Positions 10,474 through 20,769 of a stretch of DNA of 64,000 nucleotides are shown one piece after another. A program made the translations under genes and the position numbers. Location of the stretch: positions 1,727,263-1,791,262 of the forward strand of contig OY752148.1 in NCBI GenBank assembly GCA_963573315.1, in the 5' to 3' direction. The notes below the pieces were generated by a model. That model had not been told where the DNA came from, ran no database searches, and saw only the letters and a list, made by a program, of their open reading frames with translations. Position 1 is the stretch's first letter, and every line of letters begins with the position of its first letter. Source of the DNA: Entomortierella parvispora (taxonomy: Eukaryota; Mortierellomycota; Mortierellomycetes; Mortierellales; Mortierellaceae).

Positions 10474-12378
10474 ATGGATTCCTCCTGCGAGGCTTTCGAC
10501 TCGCTTTGTCGCCTGGTCTTCCTTTCCAACAACAGTAATGAGAACTTACCCTCTAATGAAGAGACCGCTCTGAGTCTCTTGTCCCAAGCAAAGGTTTATG
10601 AGCTCCCTTTGACCTTTGTCCCTCCCACCGCGACCACGGCTTTGGATAAAGACCGACGGTGCTATCGGATCCACCTCGACAGTCTCCATGACCGACCCTT
10701 GGTGCGGCAAGCAATCCATGATATCCTGGTCAAGAGCATCAACCAGAATGCATTGTGGGAACTGCCCTTTGACAGAAACCTGACTGGCTACAGCACCCAG
10801 TCGAGATCCCAGGTTGTGGAGGCGCCCCTCCAGACGAACGTGGTCCTTGATATGGAAGGATTAGAGTCCAGTGTAGAATCGGGGCTGGACTCGGAGCAAG
10901 CACTGGTCGCATCATCATGTGAAGAGACCATGCTCCTAGTTCCGACACCAGAGTGGTTGCGCTTGACGGGCAGGATTCGCTTCTGGCGAGCAGAGTCGCA
11001 TCGGATAAAGTCGACTGAGCGGGAAGCAAAGCTGGACTCATGGCTGGATGAGCGCTGGAAAGGAAACCCGTTCTCGTCCTCATCTGTTCTATCTTCGCCT
11101 CCCGTGTCTTCTGGATCCCTGTTAGCTTCTGCAATCCCACCAAAATCCCTGCCGTCTTCTCCTTTATCGTCTGCTTCTTCATCACCAGCCTCGTCTCCTC
11201 GCTCGTCAACTGTGCCACAAGGAGGACTGGCGCCTTTGTCACTGACGAGATCCTCGTTATATAAACAGCCTTTCCAGGAACAGCAACTTGAATCCCTTGT
11301 TGACTTTATGGTCCGTTATGGGGATGAGCCCTCTGCAGCATCGCTATTAAAAGGCCTGTTGGATCTGAGTAGGCGACAACTGACAGAGACGACAGTCTAT
11401 GCCTGGACAGTTGATAGAGCCAACTTCACGGAACAAAAGCCAGAGGTTTCCGAGGCGTTTTTGGATCTGATGGCGAGACTGGGGTTTGAGTATGTTAATT
11501 CTGTGGAGGAACAGAAAGTGCACCTCTCGCAATTACAACATCTACAACAGCAGGAACAGGAGCAGGTGCGACCAAGTGAAGGTACTCAGTCGTCACCATC
11601 CTCCACCTCAGCAGCACTTCCTCCACCGTTGCAAACATCTTCTTCGTTTCTGTCAACGGGATCCGAGGCAACGGCAGTGGACCCCACCAAGAACTTCACC
11701 AGCAGCAGTCGTCATCCCAGCAAACGATCGACAGAGATAAAATGGACCCTGGGCTCCAAGATAGACGACCGTCGACTCGAATACTGGATTCACAATGTGC
11801 AACAGCCAACTCTTCCTGTGCTCCAGATGGATGGAGGATCGATTTTGCCCCTGAATTTTGCGGCGACCGGATCCAGCAGTCACCGCGACGGCGATCACAC
11901 TCTCCCTACGATTTCGAGCCCCAAAAAGAAATCTGGATCGTCCTTGGATCTCAAGCATTCATCATTGTCGTCGTTGCAGCAGCAGCAGCAACAAAAGTTT
12001 CAACCTCAGAGTGATAAAAAGACCAACCCTATCCCAGCGCAAGTCCGGAAGCGATTCCTGCAAGATAAACACACTATACCCGCGGGATCAATTCAGGCTC
12101 TGACTCAATTCGATGGCACGACGGTCGTAGTTCGAGACCGGGCGTTTGTGGCTTCAACAAGTGCATACCGTCTGAGTGGGGCAGAGCAAGGATCTGGAGG
12201 AATGTTTGTGGATAAGGTCAAGAACGACGTCAAATACCTGGCTCGATGGGCGAGTACCTGTGGAGGACGCCTGGACTGGATTTGGACTTGGTTGTTCAGA
12301 TCGTTTCAAAGTTCGCGACGGTCTGCAGGGATGGGTAATGGTCACCAGAAGCCAAGATCAAACGATGAGAACGTGTGA
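10474..12378 (+). CDS. Unrecognised serine-rich protein, single exon, 634 aa
   Basis: I do not recognise this protein. The frame is open from a good ATG 431 bases after the CTU2 stop, with a C/T-rich leader. It has three patches of ordered-looking sequence separated by Ser/Pro/Gln-rich linkers. The N-terminal ~130 residues look folded. A patch near residues 150-200 includes PEWLRLTGRIRFWRAES. Another near 275-350 includes LVDFMVRYGDEPSAASLLKG. A C-terminal patch, IKWTLGSKIDDRRLEYWIHN, is followed by a Gln run and a Trp-rich end (LDWIWTWLFRSF) that could be amphipathic. No membrane segment, signal peptide or catalytic motif was seen. It is probably a lineage-specific fungal protein. Confidence 0.7.
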   Translation: MDSSCEAFDSLCRLVFLSNNSNENLPSNEETALSLLSQAKVYELPLTFVPPTATTALDKDRRCYRIHLDSLHDRPLVRQAIHDILVKSINQNALWELPFDRNLTGYSTQSRSQVVEAPLQTNVVLDMEGLESSVESGLDSEQALVASSCEETMLLVPTPEWLRLTGRIRFWRAESHRIKSTEREAKLDSWLDERWKGNPFSSSSVLSSPPVSSGSLLASAIPPKSLPSSPLSSASSSPASSPRSSTVPQGGLAPLSLTRSSLYKQPFQEQQLESLVDFMVRYGDEPSAASLLKGLLDLSRRQLTETTVYAWTVDRANFTEQKPEVSEAFLDLMARLGFEYVNSVEEQKVHLSQLQHLQQQEQEQVRPSEGTQSSPSSTSAALPPPLQTSSSFLSTGSEATAVDPTKNFTSSSRHPSKRSTEIKWTLGSKIDDRRLEYWIHNVQQPTLPVLQMDGGSILPLNFAATGSSSHRDGDHTLPTISSPKKKSGSSLDLKHSSLSSLQQQQQQKFQPQSDKKTNPIPAQVRKRFLQDKHTIPAGSIQALTQFDGTTVVVRDRAFVASTSAYRLSGAEQGSGGMFVDKVKNDVKYLARWASTCGGRLDWIWTWLFRSFQSSRRSAGMGNGHQKPRSNDENV

Positions 12379-12599
12379 TTTTTGACTTTATGGGATTGTA
12401 CATTTTTACTGTAGATATAGAGGACAGCTCTCTTCTATCTAGCCAATATATACCTTGTTCTCTATCAGAAGCATGTGTATTGGGACTGGAAAATGCTTCC
12501 GAATGGACAATTGACAGTATACAGAGCGGATGAGTGAAACGCCACCAGGTCCCATTTCTGTCTGCTGTCAATGTGGCCGTTTTGCCATCAAAGGTCGAC

Positions 12600-12634
12600 G
12601 GCCACGCCTAACGCGATGCGTTGGACGCGTGGCC
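12600..12634. promoter_or_regulatory. Palindrome with MCB-like ACGCGT just before a TATA box
   Basis: The outer arms GGCCACGC and GCGTGGCC are perfectly complementary and enclose further complementary bases (AACGC against GCGTT). The right arm contains ACGCGT, the core of the fungal MluI cell-cycle box. A TATAAAA sequence follows at 12644-12650. This looks like a compact core promoter pointing right. Confidence 0.45.
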
Positions 12635-12775
12635 TCTTTTGGATATAAAAAAAGAAGCCAAGCCCGACATCCACTACCCACTGTCATCCCCCTCCCCTAT
12701 CCTCATCACTTCCTCCTCCTGTGCCTTTTGAAGAACTCTGCTTTAATTCTATCACTGAATTTGTCATCCTCCGAG

Positions 12776-12865
12776 ATGGGGGAGGACGCAAAGGGTGGCT
12801 CGGATTCGATCGTTCCTGATCAATTGACTCTTACTGAACGTTGCACAATACAAAATACATTTTAG
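12776..12865 (+). CDS. Possible 29-residue peptide downstream of a TATA box
   Basis: The ATG is 132 bases after the TATAAAA at 12644-12650 and follows a pyrimidine-rich leader, the same layout as the other small genes in this window. The predicted peptide begins MGEDAKGGSDSIVPDQ and is acidic at the start. It may be only the first exon of a longer gene, or the transcript may be non-coding. The 533 bases after it, up to 13398, hold GA/CT-rich low-complexity sequence and nothing else I recognise. Confidence 0.25.
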   Translation: MGEDAKGGSDSIVPDQLTLTERCTIQNTF

Positions 12866-13398
12866 ACTACAGGGAGATTTGCCACATTTTTTTTTTACTC
12901 AAACGCTGCGGCGGAGGCGTTGTTTTTTATTTTTGAGGTGATTACAAATCTACAACGTGATGCCGTCCTCCATCGCCGTCGGTCTTGTTTTGTTCTCCTT
13001 GAGAGTAGTAGTAGTAGTAACAGCATCGAAGAAGGAAGAGGAGGAAGACACAAGCGGAGGAAGGGAAGGAGGAGGGGCGAATCACAAAGAGTCGACACAT
13101 TTTGCTGTGCTCATTGAAGAGAGAGGAGGAGCTAGCCTGTTGGCCTGTGTGTGCGTATGCATGTTTTTGCTTTGTTTTGTTTTTAGAATAGTGTGGCACG
13201 AGTAGAATAGAATACATTGGGCTGAGAAACGAAAAAAAAAGAAACGGCGATGAGGGTGGGCTTCATTTTCTGCAATGGGATTAGATTGCAAAAAGGAAGC
13301 AGGGGGAGGGTTGACCATCATGGAGTGAAGAGGAGGGGATGGAAGGGTGAATGGTGGAAGAAGAGAAGAAGAGGTGGCAAAAAAAAGGAAAAAGGCGG

Positions 13399-13644
13399 TT
13401 ACTGCACCGCGGTCGTTTCCCCGTCACTGTCGCTGCCGCTATAATCGCCTTCGTCCTCTTCATCCTCGTCCTCATCGACCTGCTCTGGCTCTTCATTGTA
13501 ATCGCGGACATCAATGCCATCGTGTTCCAAGAACAAGAAGGGAGGCACAGTCTCGGGGTTCTCGATGTGAAAAGATGATGTGGGTGAGCCTGTGGTGGAA
13601 GAAGATTCGGGGTGCTTGCTTGGAATGTGGGTTTGGGTGAGCAT
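13399..13644 (-). CDS. Small acidic protein, 81 aa
   Basis: Unrecognised. The frame starts at the first ATG (13644) downstream of a minus-strand TATAAAAG at 13925-13918. The leader would be about 240 bases and could contain an intron. The N-terminal half is Ser/Thr/Pro-rich, the middle has a hydrophobic FLFLEHDGIDV, and the last 30 residues are very acidic (VDEDEDEEDEG). No signal peptide, helix-rich domain or cysteine pattern. Grouped with the other TATA-driven small genes here by architecture, not by close sequence identity. Confidence 0.5.
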   Translation of the reverse strand: MLTQTHIPSKHPESSSTTGSPTSSFHIENPETVPPFLFLEHDGIDVRDYNEEPEQVDEDEDEEDEGDYSGSDSDGETTAVQ

Positions 13645-13917
13645 TGCGTGTATTCTGCAGTTTTTGGTATTGTTGATTGTATCCAAGATGTTGTATCTGT
13701 GGAGGTGAGAAGGGGGAAGGGGGAGGAGCAGAGCGTTTGTGCGTCGTTGTGATTGGAGGTGTAAAAATGAAGGTTACAAGGAATGTGGGAGCAAAGGCGT
13801 GGAGAGATCAACGGAATTCAGCAAAGATGCTTTTTTTTTTTTTTTTTGAAAAGTGAAGTGGAGATCGGAAGGTAGGGTATAGAGAAAGCCGTGAAAAAAA
13901 CTCGCCAAAAGTGAATG

Positions 13918-13925
13918 CTTTTATA
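13918..13925 (-). promoter_or_regulatory. TATA box TATAAAAG for the 81-residue gene
   Basis: Read on the minus strand this is GCTATAAAAGCATTC. It shares TATAAAAGCAT with the boxes before the genes at 20412, 24233 and 27343. Confidence 0.55.
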
Positions 13926-14788
13926 GCTTCCGCAAGAGCCAAGCAAGGAGCGACAGATGGAGAGAAGGCACTCAATGATATCGCCTTGTTGGCTCTCCAT
14001 TGCCAAGAATGAGAATCGACACGTTAAACGTGAGTAGAGTAGAGCTCATCATTACTTTGCCTTTGGAAGAGTACGGCGTGGAGAAGGCACAGGGTAGAGA
14101 CAATGGGAAATGGTGGAGGTAGAGGAATGAGAGTAGAGAGAGAGAAGAGGGAGGGACTGCGAGAATGACTAATATTATCGACAGCGGAATTGGCGGAATT
14201 GGAGTCGGCCCATCAAGGGTCCGGAAGAAGGAAGCAGAGACAAAGAAGGGAGAGGCCAAGAGTCATTACGCATGCATGTGCTGGGTCACTTGGTACAAAT
14301 GAAAAAAAAATGAAAAGTCAATCGGTGGCAAGCCCTACACTGCTTTCTCGTTTCGCTGCCGCTGCTTGCTGCTACTGCTACTACTGCGTTATGCTGCCAT
14401 TGCCGCTGCTGCACAAAGTCATTCCTCTCTCTCTTAAGCCTTGAGAATTGAGCCGACTCTGCCTTTTTTGCGGGTTCAATTGCTCTCCGAGGAGAATGAG
14501 CAAAGAGGAGGAGACACTGGGCGAGGGAGGGGTGACTGACACTCTGTTTTTGTTTTTTTGTCGCTTGATTGAATTGAATCGTTTGTTTGTTTTTGTGCTG
14601 CCATTCGTGTTGCGATCACACAAGGGGGTTGCTGAGAGTGCGTCGTTTCAGCGCAATTAGCAGTTCTCACAGTGTTTTGTAGACCCGATGACACATTCCC
14701 GAAGAGTAAGGGTGCACAAAGACACAAAACATGTAGTTTTGGACTCTTCGGTCAAAGCAATAGCCCGCATTACCTTGCACCCGTGGAG

Positions 14789-14852
14789 CAACAACACAAC
14801 AACAACACAATACAACACAATACAACACAACACAACAACAACAATAATAATA
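14789..14852 (+). repeat. Imperfect CAA/CACAA microsatellite
   Basis: A 64-base tract is built from CAA, CACAA and TACAA units and ends in AATAATAATAG. Similar AACAAC and ACACAAC tracts lie in the leader of the small gene at 16583, so this could also be a transcript leader, but no clear frame follows. Confidence 0.6.
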
Positions 14853-15667
14853 GAGTCGATTCGATCTTTTCTTTTGACTAACGCTACTTTTGACCACAGA
14901 AACGAACAACAGACAAAAGAACACGGGTCCACTTACCTGGGAAGCATGACGACCGGGGCGATATTCGATTGGCAGAAACACCGTGCCCCCTTGGCCATAA
15001 GGGAGGGAGACGTAAGTCAACAATTGGAAGGTTGTAAGAGGTGAAGATGGGTAAGGGAAGAGAGGGGAAGGGGAGAGGAAGGGAGAGAAGAGTATTGTCG
15101 GAGTTGAAAGAGTAGACAAAAGGGTTGCACAAGGTTAATTCACTTCGAACTCTGTGCTTCCATCTGCATCATGAGTTTACAGAAGGGAACAGGGATGACA
15201 TGAATCAAAGTCCAAAGAGTGTTTCCCCTCCCGCAGATTCGTCTTCAATTCCAACTGTTTTTGGAGGACAACTCGACAGGACAAGAATGGAGGAGAATTC
15301 ATTACAAAAAACACCCCGCCCCTTGGCAAACGCAGCTCTAGAATTGCCGTCGCCATTGTGCCATTGTGGATGCTCTCGCCTTTCTTTCCTGTGAGGCATG
15401 ACATGAACATGCAGACAACAACACGCCAAGGTGTCAAATGGGCTTTATTTGCGCGATTTTTCACGTAACTCCTTGTGTCACAGCACCCCTACCAAGAAAG
15501 AAAAGGTGGGCGCCCCCAGCGCCCCTTTGCCGGACGACTCTGACACTCCGAGGGCACATTGGTGCTTTTGCATGCTGAAGGAGAAGGAAAACTGCGAGAA
15601 GAGAAAAAACTAACAGAGGCAGTAGACAGAATCACAGAAATAATGAGCAATTGGCCGCAGGCACAAA

Positions 15668-16174
15668 TTAGGACTCGATCCGGACGCGCCAGTGCAGGAG
15701 GCGCATGAAGTGGCGAAGCCCCCCGCACGCTTTCCGCTTGCTCTTTGCCCCGGAAAATTCTTGGAACAGGTCCAGGGTCCTCTTGCTCTCATGTTGATGC
15801 GAAGATGAAGAGAAGGAGCCATGGAAATAACAAGAGACCGGAAAAATACACGAGCCCAGACGAGCCCAACGCGAGCTCTCAACAAAAGTACGCTCCCTGC
15901 GGTGTCCCACTGATTCGTTTTTCTTTCCGCAGGAGGTCGCTGCGGCCAACTCATCGTATCTGCCTAACAGGTGATGAACCCACCTATCTTTTTCAAACAT
16001 GAAGGGGCAAAAGTCGATGGCCTTGTACATTGACTCACTGATGAAGTGTTGGAAGCCCAGTTTGTGCCATCCTACTCTGAAGCCTGTGAACCAAACCCGA
16101 GGATAACGTCTTATCTTTTTCCCGATTGGATGAACGCTCTTCTCCGTGATGACCTTGGTAGAGTCATTTGGCAT
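15668..16174 (-). CDS. Doubtful 168-codon open frame
   Basis: An uninterrupted minus-strand frame from ATG 16174. Its first half (for example KKIRRYPRVWFTGFRVGWHK) has a balanced, protein-like composition. The second half is rich in Ser, Arg and Cys and looks random. There are no recognised domains and no TATA box. It could be a gene remnant or chance. Confidence 0.2.
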   Translation of the reverse strand: MPNDSTKVITEKSVHPIGKKIRRYPRVWFTGFRVGWHKLGFQHFISESMYKAIDFCPFMFEKDRWVHHLLGRYDELAAATSCGKKNESVGHRRERTFVESSRWARLGSCIFPVSCYFHGSFSSSSHQHESKRTLDLFQEFSGAKSKRKACGGLRHFMRLLHWRVRIES

Positions 16175-16582
16175 TCTCGTGGACACGATGCAGCTAAACC
16201 TGCATCAGGAAAAGATAGGCCTTGCGTGAACGCTCAATGGTCATCTCGCGGCTGACTTTGTCTTGGCATTCGTATAAGAGGAGTAGCCACCCAAGGCCCT
16301 TTCGCTCTGTAATCCTCCCATCTCGACCTTGTCTCCGCAAACAGACATTCGTCCTCCGGCCTTGCTTCAAGAGACAGGTAGACATCTCGGCACTGCATTC
16401 CTCACATTCTCTGCTACATCTTACTAAACTGTCCGTCTTTACATGGATGTATCCCGATAGATTTCCCTCCCACCTTCCATCAAGAACGAGAGAAAAAAAA
16501 CAAACAAAGCAGCGAAACGACAACACGACAACACAACAACACAACATACCTCCACAGAATCAATCCAACAAACTCTTGCGAG

Positions 16583-16771
16583 ATGCATGCATTCACAACG
16601 GCCTCCCCGTCCCAAGCGCCATCACGTCGGATCCTTGGCCAGACGGCAGAAAACGAGGACTATGAGAATCTTTTCTTGGAAGAGGACGCGCCTGGCGCCT
16701 CTCCAGATGAACAGCAACAAGAAAGTGACGAAGGCGAAGGTGACGACGGCCAAACACCTGACGATTTGTAA
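16583..16771 (+). CDS. Small acidic protein, 62 aa
   Basis: Unrecognised. The ATG follows a leader with an AACACAAC-rich stretch (16510-16550). The first 20 residues are Ser/Ala/Pro-rich. From residue 21 on the protein is strongly acidic (ENEDYENLFLEEDAP, then ESDEGEGDDG), ending in PDDL. Composition and length resemble the 60-residue protein at 18828, which also begins MH and turns acidic. No clear TATA box; GTATAAGAGG at about 16271 is the nearest candidate. Confidence 0.5.
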   Translation: MHAFTTASPSQAPSRRILGQTAENEDYENLFLEEDAPGASPDEQQQESDEGEGDDGQTPDDL

Positions 16772-18705
16772 AATCGAGAGAAAAGGCGAAGCAGGTGGGT
16801 CCTCTTCCCCCACACATCTCACTGTGGGCAGACACACTCAACTTGACCAAAAGATGGCAAAAGCCCATCGTCCCCTCGCTTGTGCCACCAAAACAGCTGT
16901 ACAACAGAAAAAAAAGGAGAGCTGAGAACAGCGACCTTTCTGCCGCCTTGACCATGTATCAATATCTTGTATTACACTACCTGTAGTTCTAGTTCAGTAA
17001 AGAAAATCGTACGCGATGCAATGCAGTGCCTCGCCACTTTTGTCTCAGCGCCGGAGATATCGCGTACTTTACCACAGCGCACGGTTGTTGGATTGGCCCC
17101 AAAGAGGCGTGAGAGGGGTCGAGGCACGCTTCTCACACTCTAATTGAATATCGGACGGGCACGCGTTTGAGCAAAAAGATGTATCAAGTTGGATGGAGAG
17201 GAAAGAGAGGGGGAATCCTCGTCCCTTCCTTTTCTTTACTTCAAAACGAAGCACAGCTGAGGCTATGTAGGGAACTAGCAGCTGTGCCTCGACCTGTCGA
17301 TAGAACTTTGCCAATTGCTGACCCAAGAGAGGGCAAATGGTCAGGGGTGAAGGGTGAGATCAAGAGAGACGATACCTTCCATTGATTCCTTCCAATAAGG
17401 CTCCGAGAGACTCTTCTGACCACGGCCCCAAGAGGTGGAGGAAGAAAGGGGCTAAGAAGAACCGAGGTAAGATTGTTTACAGAGTTTTCTAGCACCTTTC
17501 GCGCCTGTCGTTGAACAATGACTTCGCCAGAAATGAAAAACGATAGCTCAGAAAATGCCTCAAAAACGTCAAAAAAAATGACGATCTATCATTGTAGCCC
17601 TTCGACTGTCATCTTCTGTCTACTCATTTCTAAGATATTCTTCCAAATCTCCCGGTTCTATGACTTCCCTTCTGCTTCCAAGGAAGGCAAGGTTTCAATG
17701 GGTCACACAAAGCAGAGTCCCTCACCCCCTCTCCAAGTATTCAATCCAACATTTTTTCAATTGTTTACCTTTTCGGCCGTTCCACGACGACCGTGCCATG
17801 CAGATACCATCTCAGCCTCTTTGGCATGTTTGCACAGAGCTCAAAGATCAGAGACAAAAACTGCGGTGCTCGCGCCTCCATGGAAACACGACACCATTGC
17901 TATAACAGTTCTTTGATCTGCAAGCGAAGTGCAGAGGTCGCGGTCGGTGCAAGATCTAACTTTTTTAATTGTTTTGTTTTAATGAGGTGCGCGCGTCCCT
18001 GTAGATGGAAACGCGGACGGCAACTCGTTACCCATGGGTGAATGGGTGAGACGGGTGGAAGGCAAAAGGACAAACTAGGGTCAAACGAATAGTCCTTTCG
18101 GATCACCTTCATGTTCCCTCTCGATTTAAAATAGATCTGGGCAAAGTGGGATCACCTTTGCCACGGTTCCAGCTGCGAAGTCGAAAACAGAGACGGCTGG
18201 CAAAATCATATCAAGAGAAAGAGGAAGTGAGGGTGAGTGAGGGGATGGGAGGGAGAGCGAGGGTATTCGACATGGAAGAGAGAGAGTACCCTGTAGGGCT
18301 CAGAGGTGCAGGAGCTAGGGATCCTGTGTGAGCAACAGAAGACCTCTCCCTTTGAAGTGTTGTTTGCTGCCACTGTGCCATTTATCACTCCATACATACA
18401 ACGGCTGTTTCTTGGAGCTCCAAAATCCCTCAATGATGCTTCTGGCGACGGCAAAGTCATCGAAAACAAAACGGCGACTGTCATCTTTCCCGCCAAATTC
18501 TTCAAGAAAAGCGACTGGTATTTTTGGTATAGGCAAAAATTGAGCTTCACAGGCTTGTCTGCATGAAAAATCCACATTTCTCCTCGCGCAATCGACTATG
18601 TTATCTGAAACGATGACACTATCAGAATAGAACTCCCGCTTTGCCATCACCTTCGGGCTTCACCCTTGGAGAGAAGACGTTATGAAATCAAAGCAGCTGT
18701 TGCCA
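16772..18705. other. Gene-poor stretch, 1.9 kb
   Basis: Frames at 17518-17916 (plus) and around 18306-18650 (both strands) are open but overlap, lack promoters and show no domain. Both strands at 18306-18650 give protein-like text, so a decayed coding fragment is possible there. Nothing else recognised. Confidence 0.4.
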
Positions 18706-18713
18706 TATAAAAG
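18706..18713 (+). promoter_or_regulatory. TATA box TATAAAAG for the gene at 18828
   Basis: CCATATAAAAGAACAG lies 122 bases before the ATG. The leader between them is made of TCC/TCT repeats, as in the other small genes. Confidence 0.55.
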
Positions 18714-18827
18714 AACAGAGCGAGATTGTCATCCTCCTCCTCTTCATCCAGCTCATCTTCTTCAGCTTTCCTCTTCACCTCCAACTTCTCTCACCACTCC
18801 AGCCGTTCTTACCCACCCAACAACATC

Positions 18828-19010
18828 ATGCATTCCTGCACTGAATCCAACCCCGCCGTCAGGAACTACGCTCCTTCAGAGACCGACCACGGAAAATTCA
18901 TGAATGAAGAGGAGAACACTGAGAATCCAACCCAGGATCCAGAACAAGCCAACGACCAAGAACAAGGCAATCAACCCGATCAAGGCGGCAATAGCATTCA
19001 GGGTCAGTAA
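18828..19010 (+). CDS. Small acidic, Gln/Asn/Glu-rich protein, 60 aa
   Basis: Unrecognised. The ATG is the first after the TATA box at 18706. The protein starts MHSCTESNPAVRNYAP and becomes a disordered chain rich in Glu, Gln, Asn and Pro (DPEQANDQEQGNQPDQ). No signal peptide, no hydrophobic core. Layout (TATAAAAG, ~100-base pyrimidine leader, one short exon) matches the genes at 20412, 22229, 24233 and 27343. Confidence 0.6.
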   Translation: MHSCTESNPAVRNYAPSETDHGKFMNEEENTENPTQDPEQANDQEQGNQPDQGGNSIQGQ

Positions 19011-20316
19011 ACTGACCGTGTCTGGCTTTCGATCTTGAGTCTTTGCCACACATCTTGCCGGGGCCGTTGCAACATTTGACCCCCCCAAAAATTGTCGTGC
19101 GACTAACAGAGGGCAAGAACGCAGCAACATTACACAACAATCATCAAGACACAACATAGAGCAACAACAAAAGCAACAAAGAAGCACTACAGTACCAACT
19201 ACAGAAACAGCTGCAACAACTGCAAACAACATCATTATCATCATCATCGCTCATATGGTGTTTCATGCTGAATATTTTCTGAAATAAAAATCGTGGCGAA
19301 GTCCAAAAACATTGAATTAAATTTAATCACAGGACACAAACGTAATATAAAAAACAACTGAAGAAAGGGAATAAGTACAGCCAGAGGCGAAGTCAAAAGG
19401 GGAATGGAGGATGCGCGAAGGGGGATGTGACAGGAAAAAAGTTTCCACTTTTCAGATTCCTGGAAAAAATGATAAAGCTCACCTCTTAAGATAGTCAACA
19501 CTGTCCTCTTCTCGACGTAGACACATTACTGGAGTAAAAAGTGAACGGACATGAGACACAATCGAGCCAAAAAGACAACAATAGGAGGAAGGTAGACCAG
19601 CAAAAATTGAAAAAAGAATACACCTTTCCAAGTTCGTGGATTGTCCCACTGACGCAGTTTTGGTGAGCACTTTTTTTTTGAACTTGATAACTTGATACCA
19701 GAGACGGACTTCCTGGGGGGGTAGGACTCAGCCATGGGACTCGGGGCATTAAGTCGGGAAGGATTGTCTACCTTTTCTGAGTCAAGTAGGTCGGGAAAAG
19801 TTGTGCGATGGAAAGCTTCGTTGTTCTGTGAGCTATTTGAAATTTTGGATTTTCGGTCTTCGGCTTTGCCTCCTCTGCGCACCGCCACAGATAACCGTCA
19901 TTGTTCCAGACCTCAATGGCTACTTTGCCACCACTGTCGGTGGACCGATTCTAAAAGTACTCTATCACCCTTGAAGTTCATTGAGCTTCATCCTCATTCG
20001 TCCTTTGATCGACAATGGCTAAAGAGACGACTTGTTCGGCGACAGGATAGCTTTTGGCGAAGATAAAAAAAATAACTCGGTACGCGAATACGAGGGATGA
20101 TAGAGGGTAGCCCAAGGGGGAGAGAGCCCTCATTTCTTATTTGAGGCAAAGCATGACTCTCTGAACGGAAAAAGAGAAAGATCTAGCGCACATCCTTCCA
20201 TTTCTAGTATTTCCACACAGAAAAGAGTAGAGTGGGACCCCTCCCCTCCCATTCGGGCAGCGATGGGGCTACCGCACAGCGAACAGCAAACACCACAGCC
20301 TCTAGCGTCAAATCAC
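19011..20316. other. Gene-poor stretch, 1.3 kb
   Basis: Contains CAACA-rich sequence near 19130-19230, ATCATC repeats near 19230-19250, a T run near 19670 and otherwise unremarkable DNA. The minus-strand frames around 19526-19888 show no domain and no promoter. Nothing supported. Confidence 0.45.
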
Positions 20317-20324
20317 TATAAAAG
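20317..20324 (+). promoter_or_regulatory. TATA box TATAAAAG for the gene at 20412
   Basis: ACTATAAAAGCATCC lies 95 bases before the ATG. A C run and a TCTTTCTTT-type leader follow it. Confidence 0.6.
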
Positions 20325-20411
20325 CATCCACTTTCAGATTACACATCCCCCCCCCCATCCTTTCTTTTTCTCAATTCTTCTCACTTCTACCGACAAACCA
20401 ACAAAGAGACA

Positions 20412-20615
20412 ATGACCTTTCAATATCGATCCAGCCGCAGTCTTCGAGTGGACACTTTCCCCGCCGAGGACGATTCCATGGGCGATGTGTTCCTGCCCGA
20501 TTTGGCCGAGAGGATAGCCCCTGCGGTTGCTGCTGATCCCCTTCAAGCAAACAACGCTCCAGCTGTGCAGGTCAACATCGAAGCCCTCGATAACGGAGAG
20601 CAAATCAACCATTAA
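20412..20615 (+). CDS. Small acidic protein, 67 aa
   Basis: Unrecognised. It starts MTFQYRSSRSLRVDTFPAED and has a mixed hydrophobic-acidic middle (MGDVFLPDLAERIAPAVAAD) that could form one amphipathic helix. It ends in a short acidic tail. The frame starts at the first ATG downstream of a TATAAAAGCAT box. Member of the small-gene group by promoter layout and size. Confidence 0.6.
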   Translation: MTFQYRSSRSLRVDTFPAEDDSMGDVFLPDLAERIAPAVAADPLQANNAPAVQVNIEALDNGEQINH

Positions 20616-20693
20616 GCCTGTCATACCCCCCCTCACTCTGCAAAGGGCCAACGTTCGACTGACTTCATGTCGCACACACCGCTCGCAGCCTCA

Positions 20694-20694
<1 letters not shown>

Positions 20695-20734
<40 letters not shown>

Positions 20735-20769
20735 AGACACACACACACACAGACACACACACACACACA
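20695..20769 (+). repeat. (CA)n microsatellite
   Basis: About 75 bases of CA dinucleotides with three CAGACA interruptions, 80 bases after the stop of the gene at 20412, probably in its 3' untranslated region. From 20770 to 21833 there is no supported gene. Confidence 0.9.

Larger units (their letters stand above)
13926..16582. other. Gene-poor stretch, 2.7 kb
   Basis: It contains homopolymer runs, an (AAC)n-like microsatellite at 14789-14852 and long purine or pyrimidine tracts. One 168-codon minus-strand frame (15668-16174) is listed separately as doubtful. The remaining frames overlap each other and are low-complexity. I see no RNA gene or transposon. Confidence 0.5.

Noticed and set aside
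17518-17916. 132-codon plus-strand frame
   Set aside because: Overlaps another open frame, composition looks random and there is no promoter.
20695-20769. Telomere-like or CRISPR-like array
   Set aside because: It is a plain CA dinucleotide microsatellite; there are no unique spacers.
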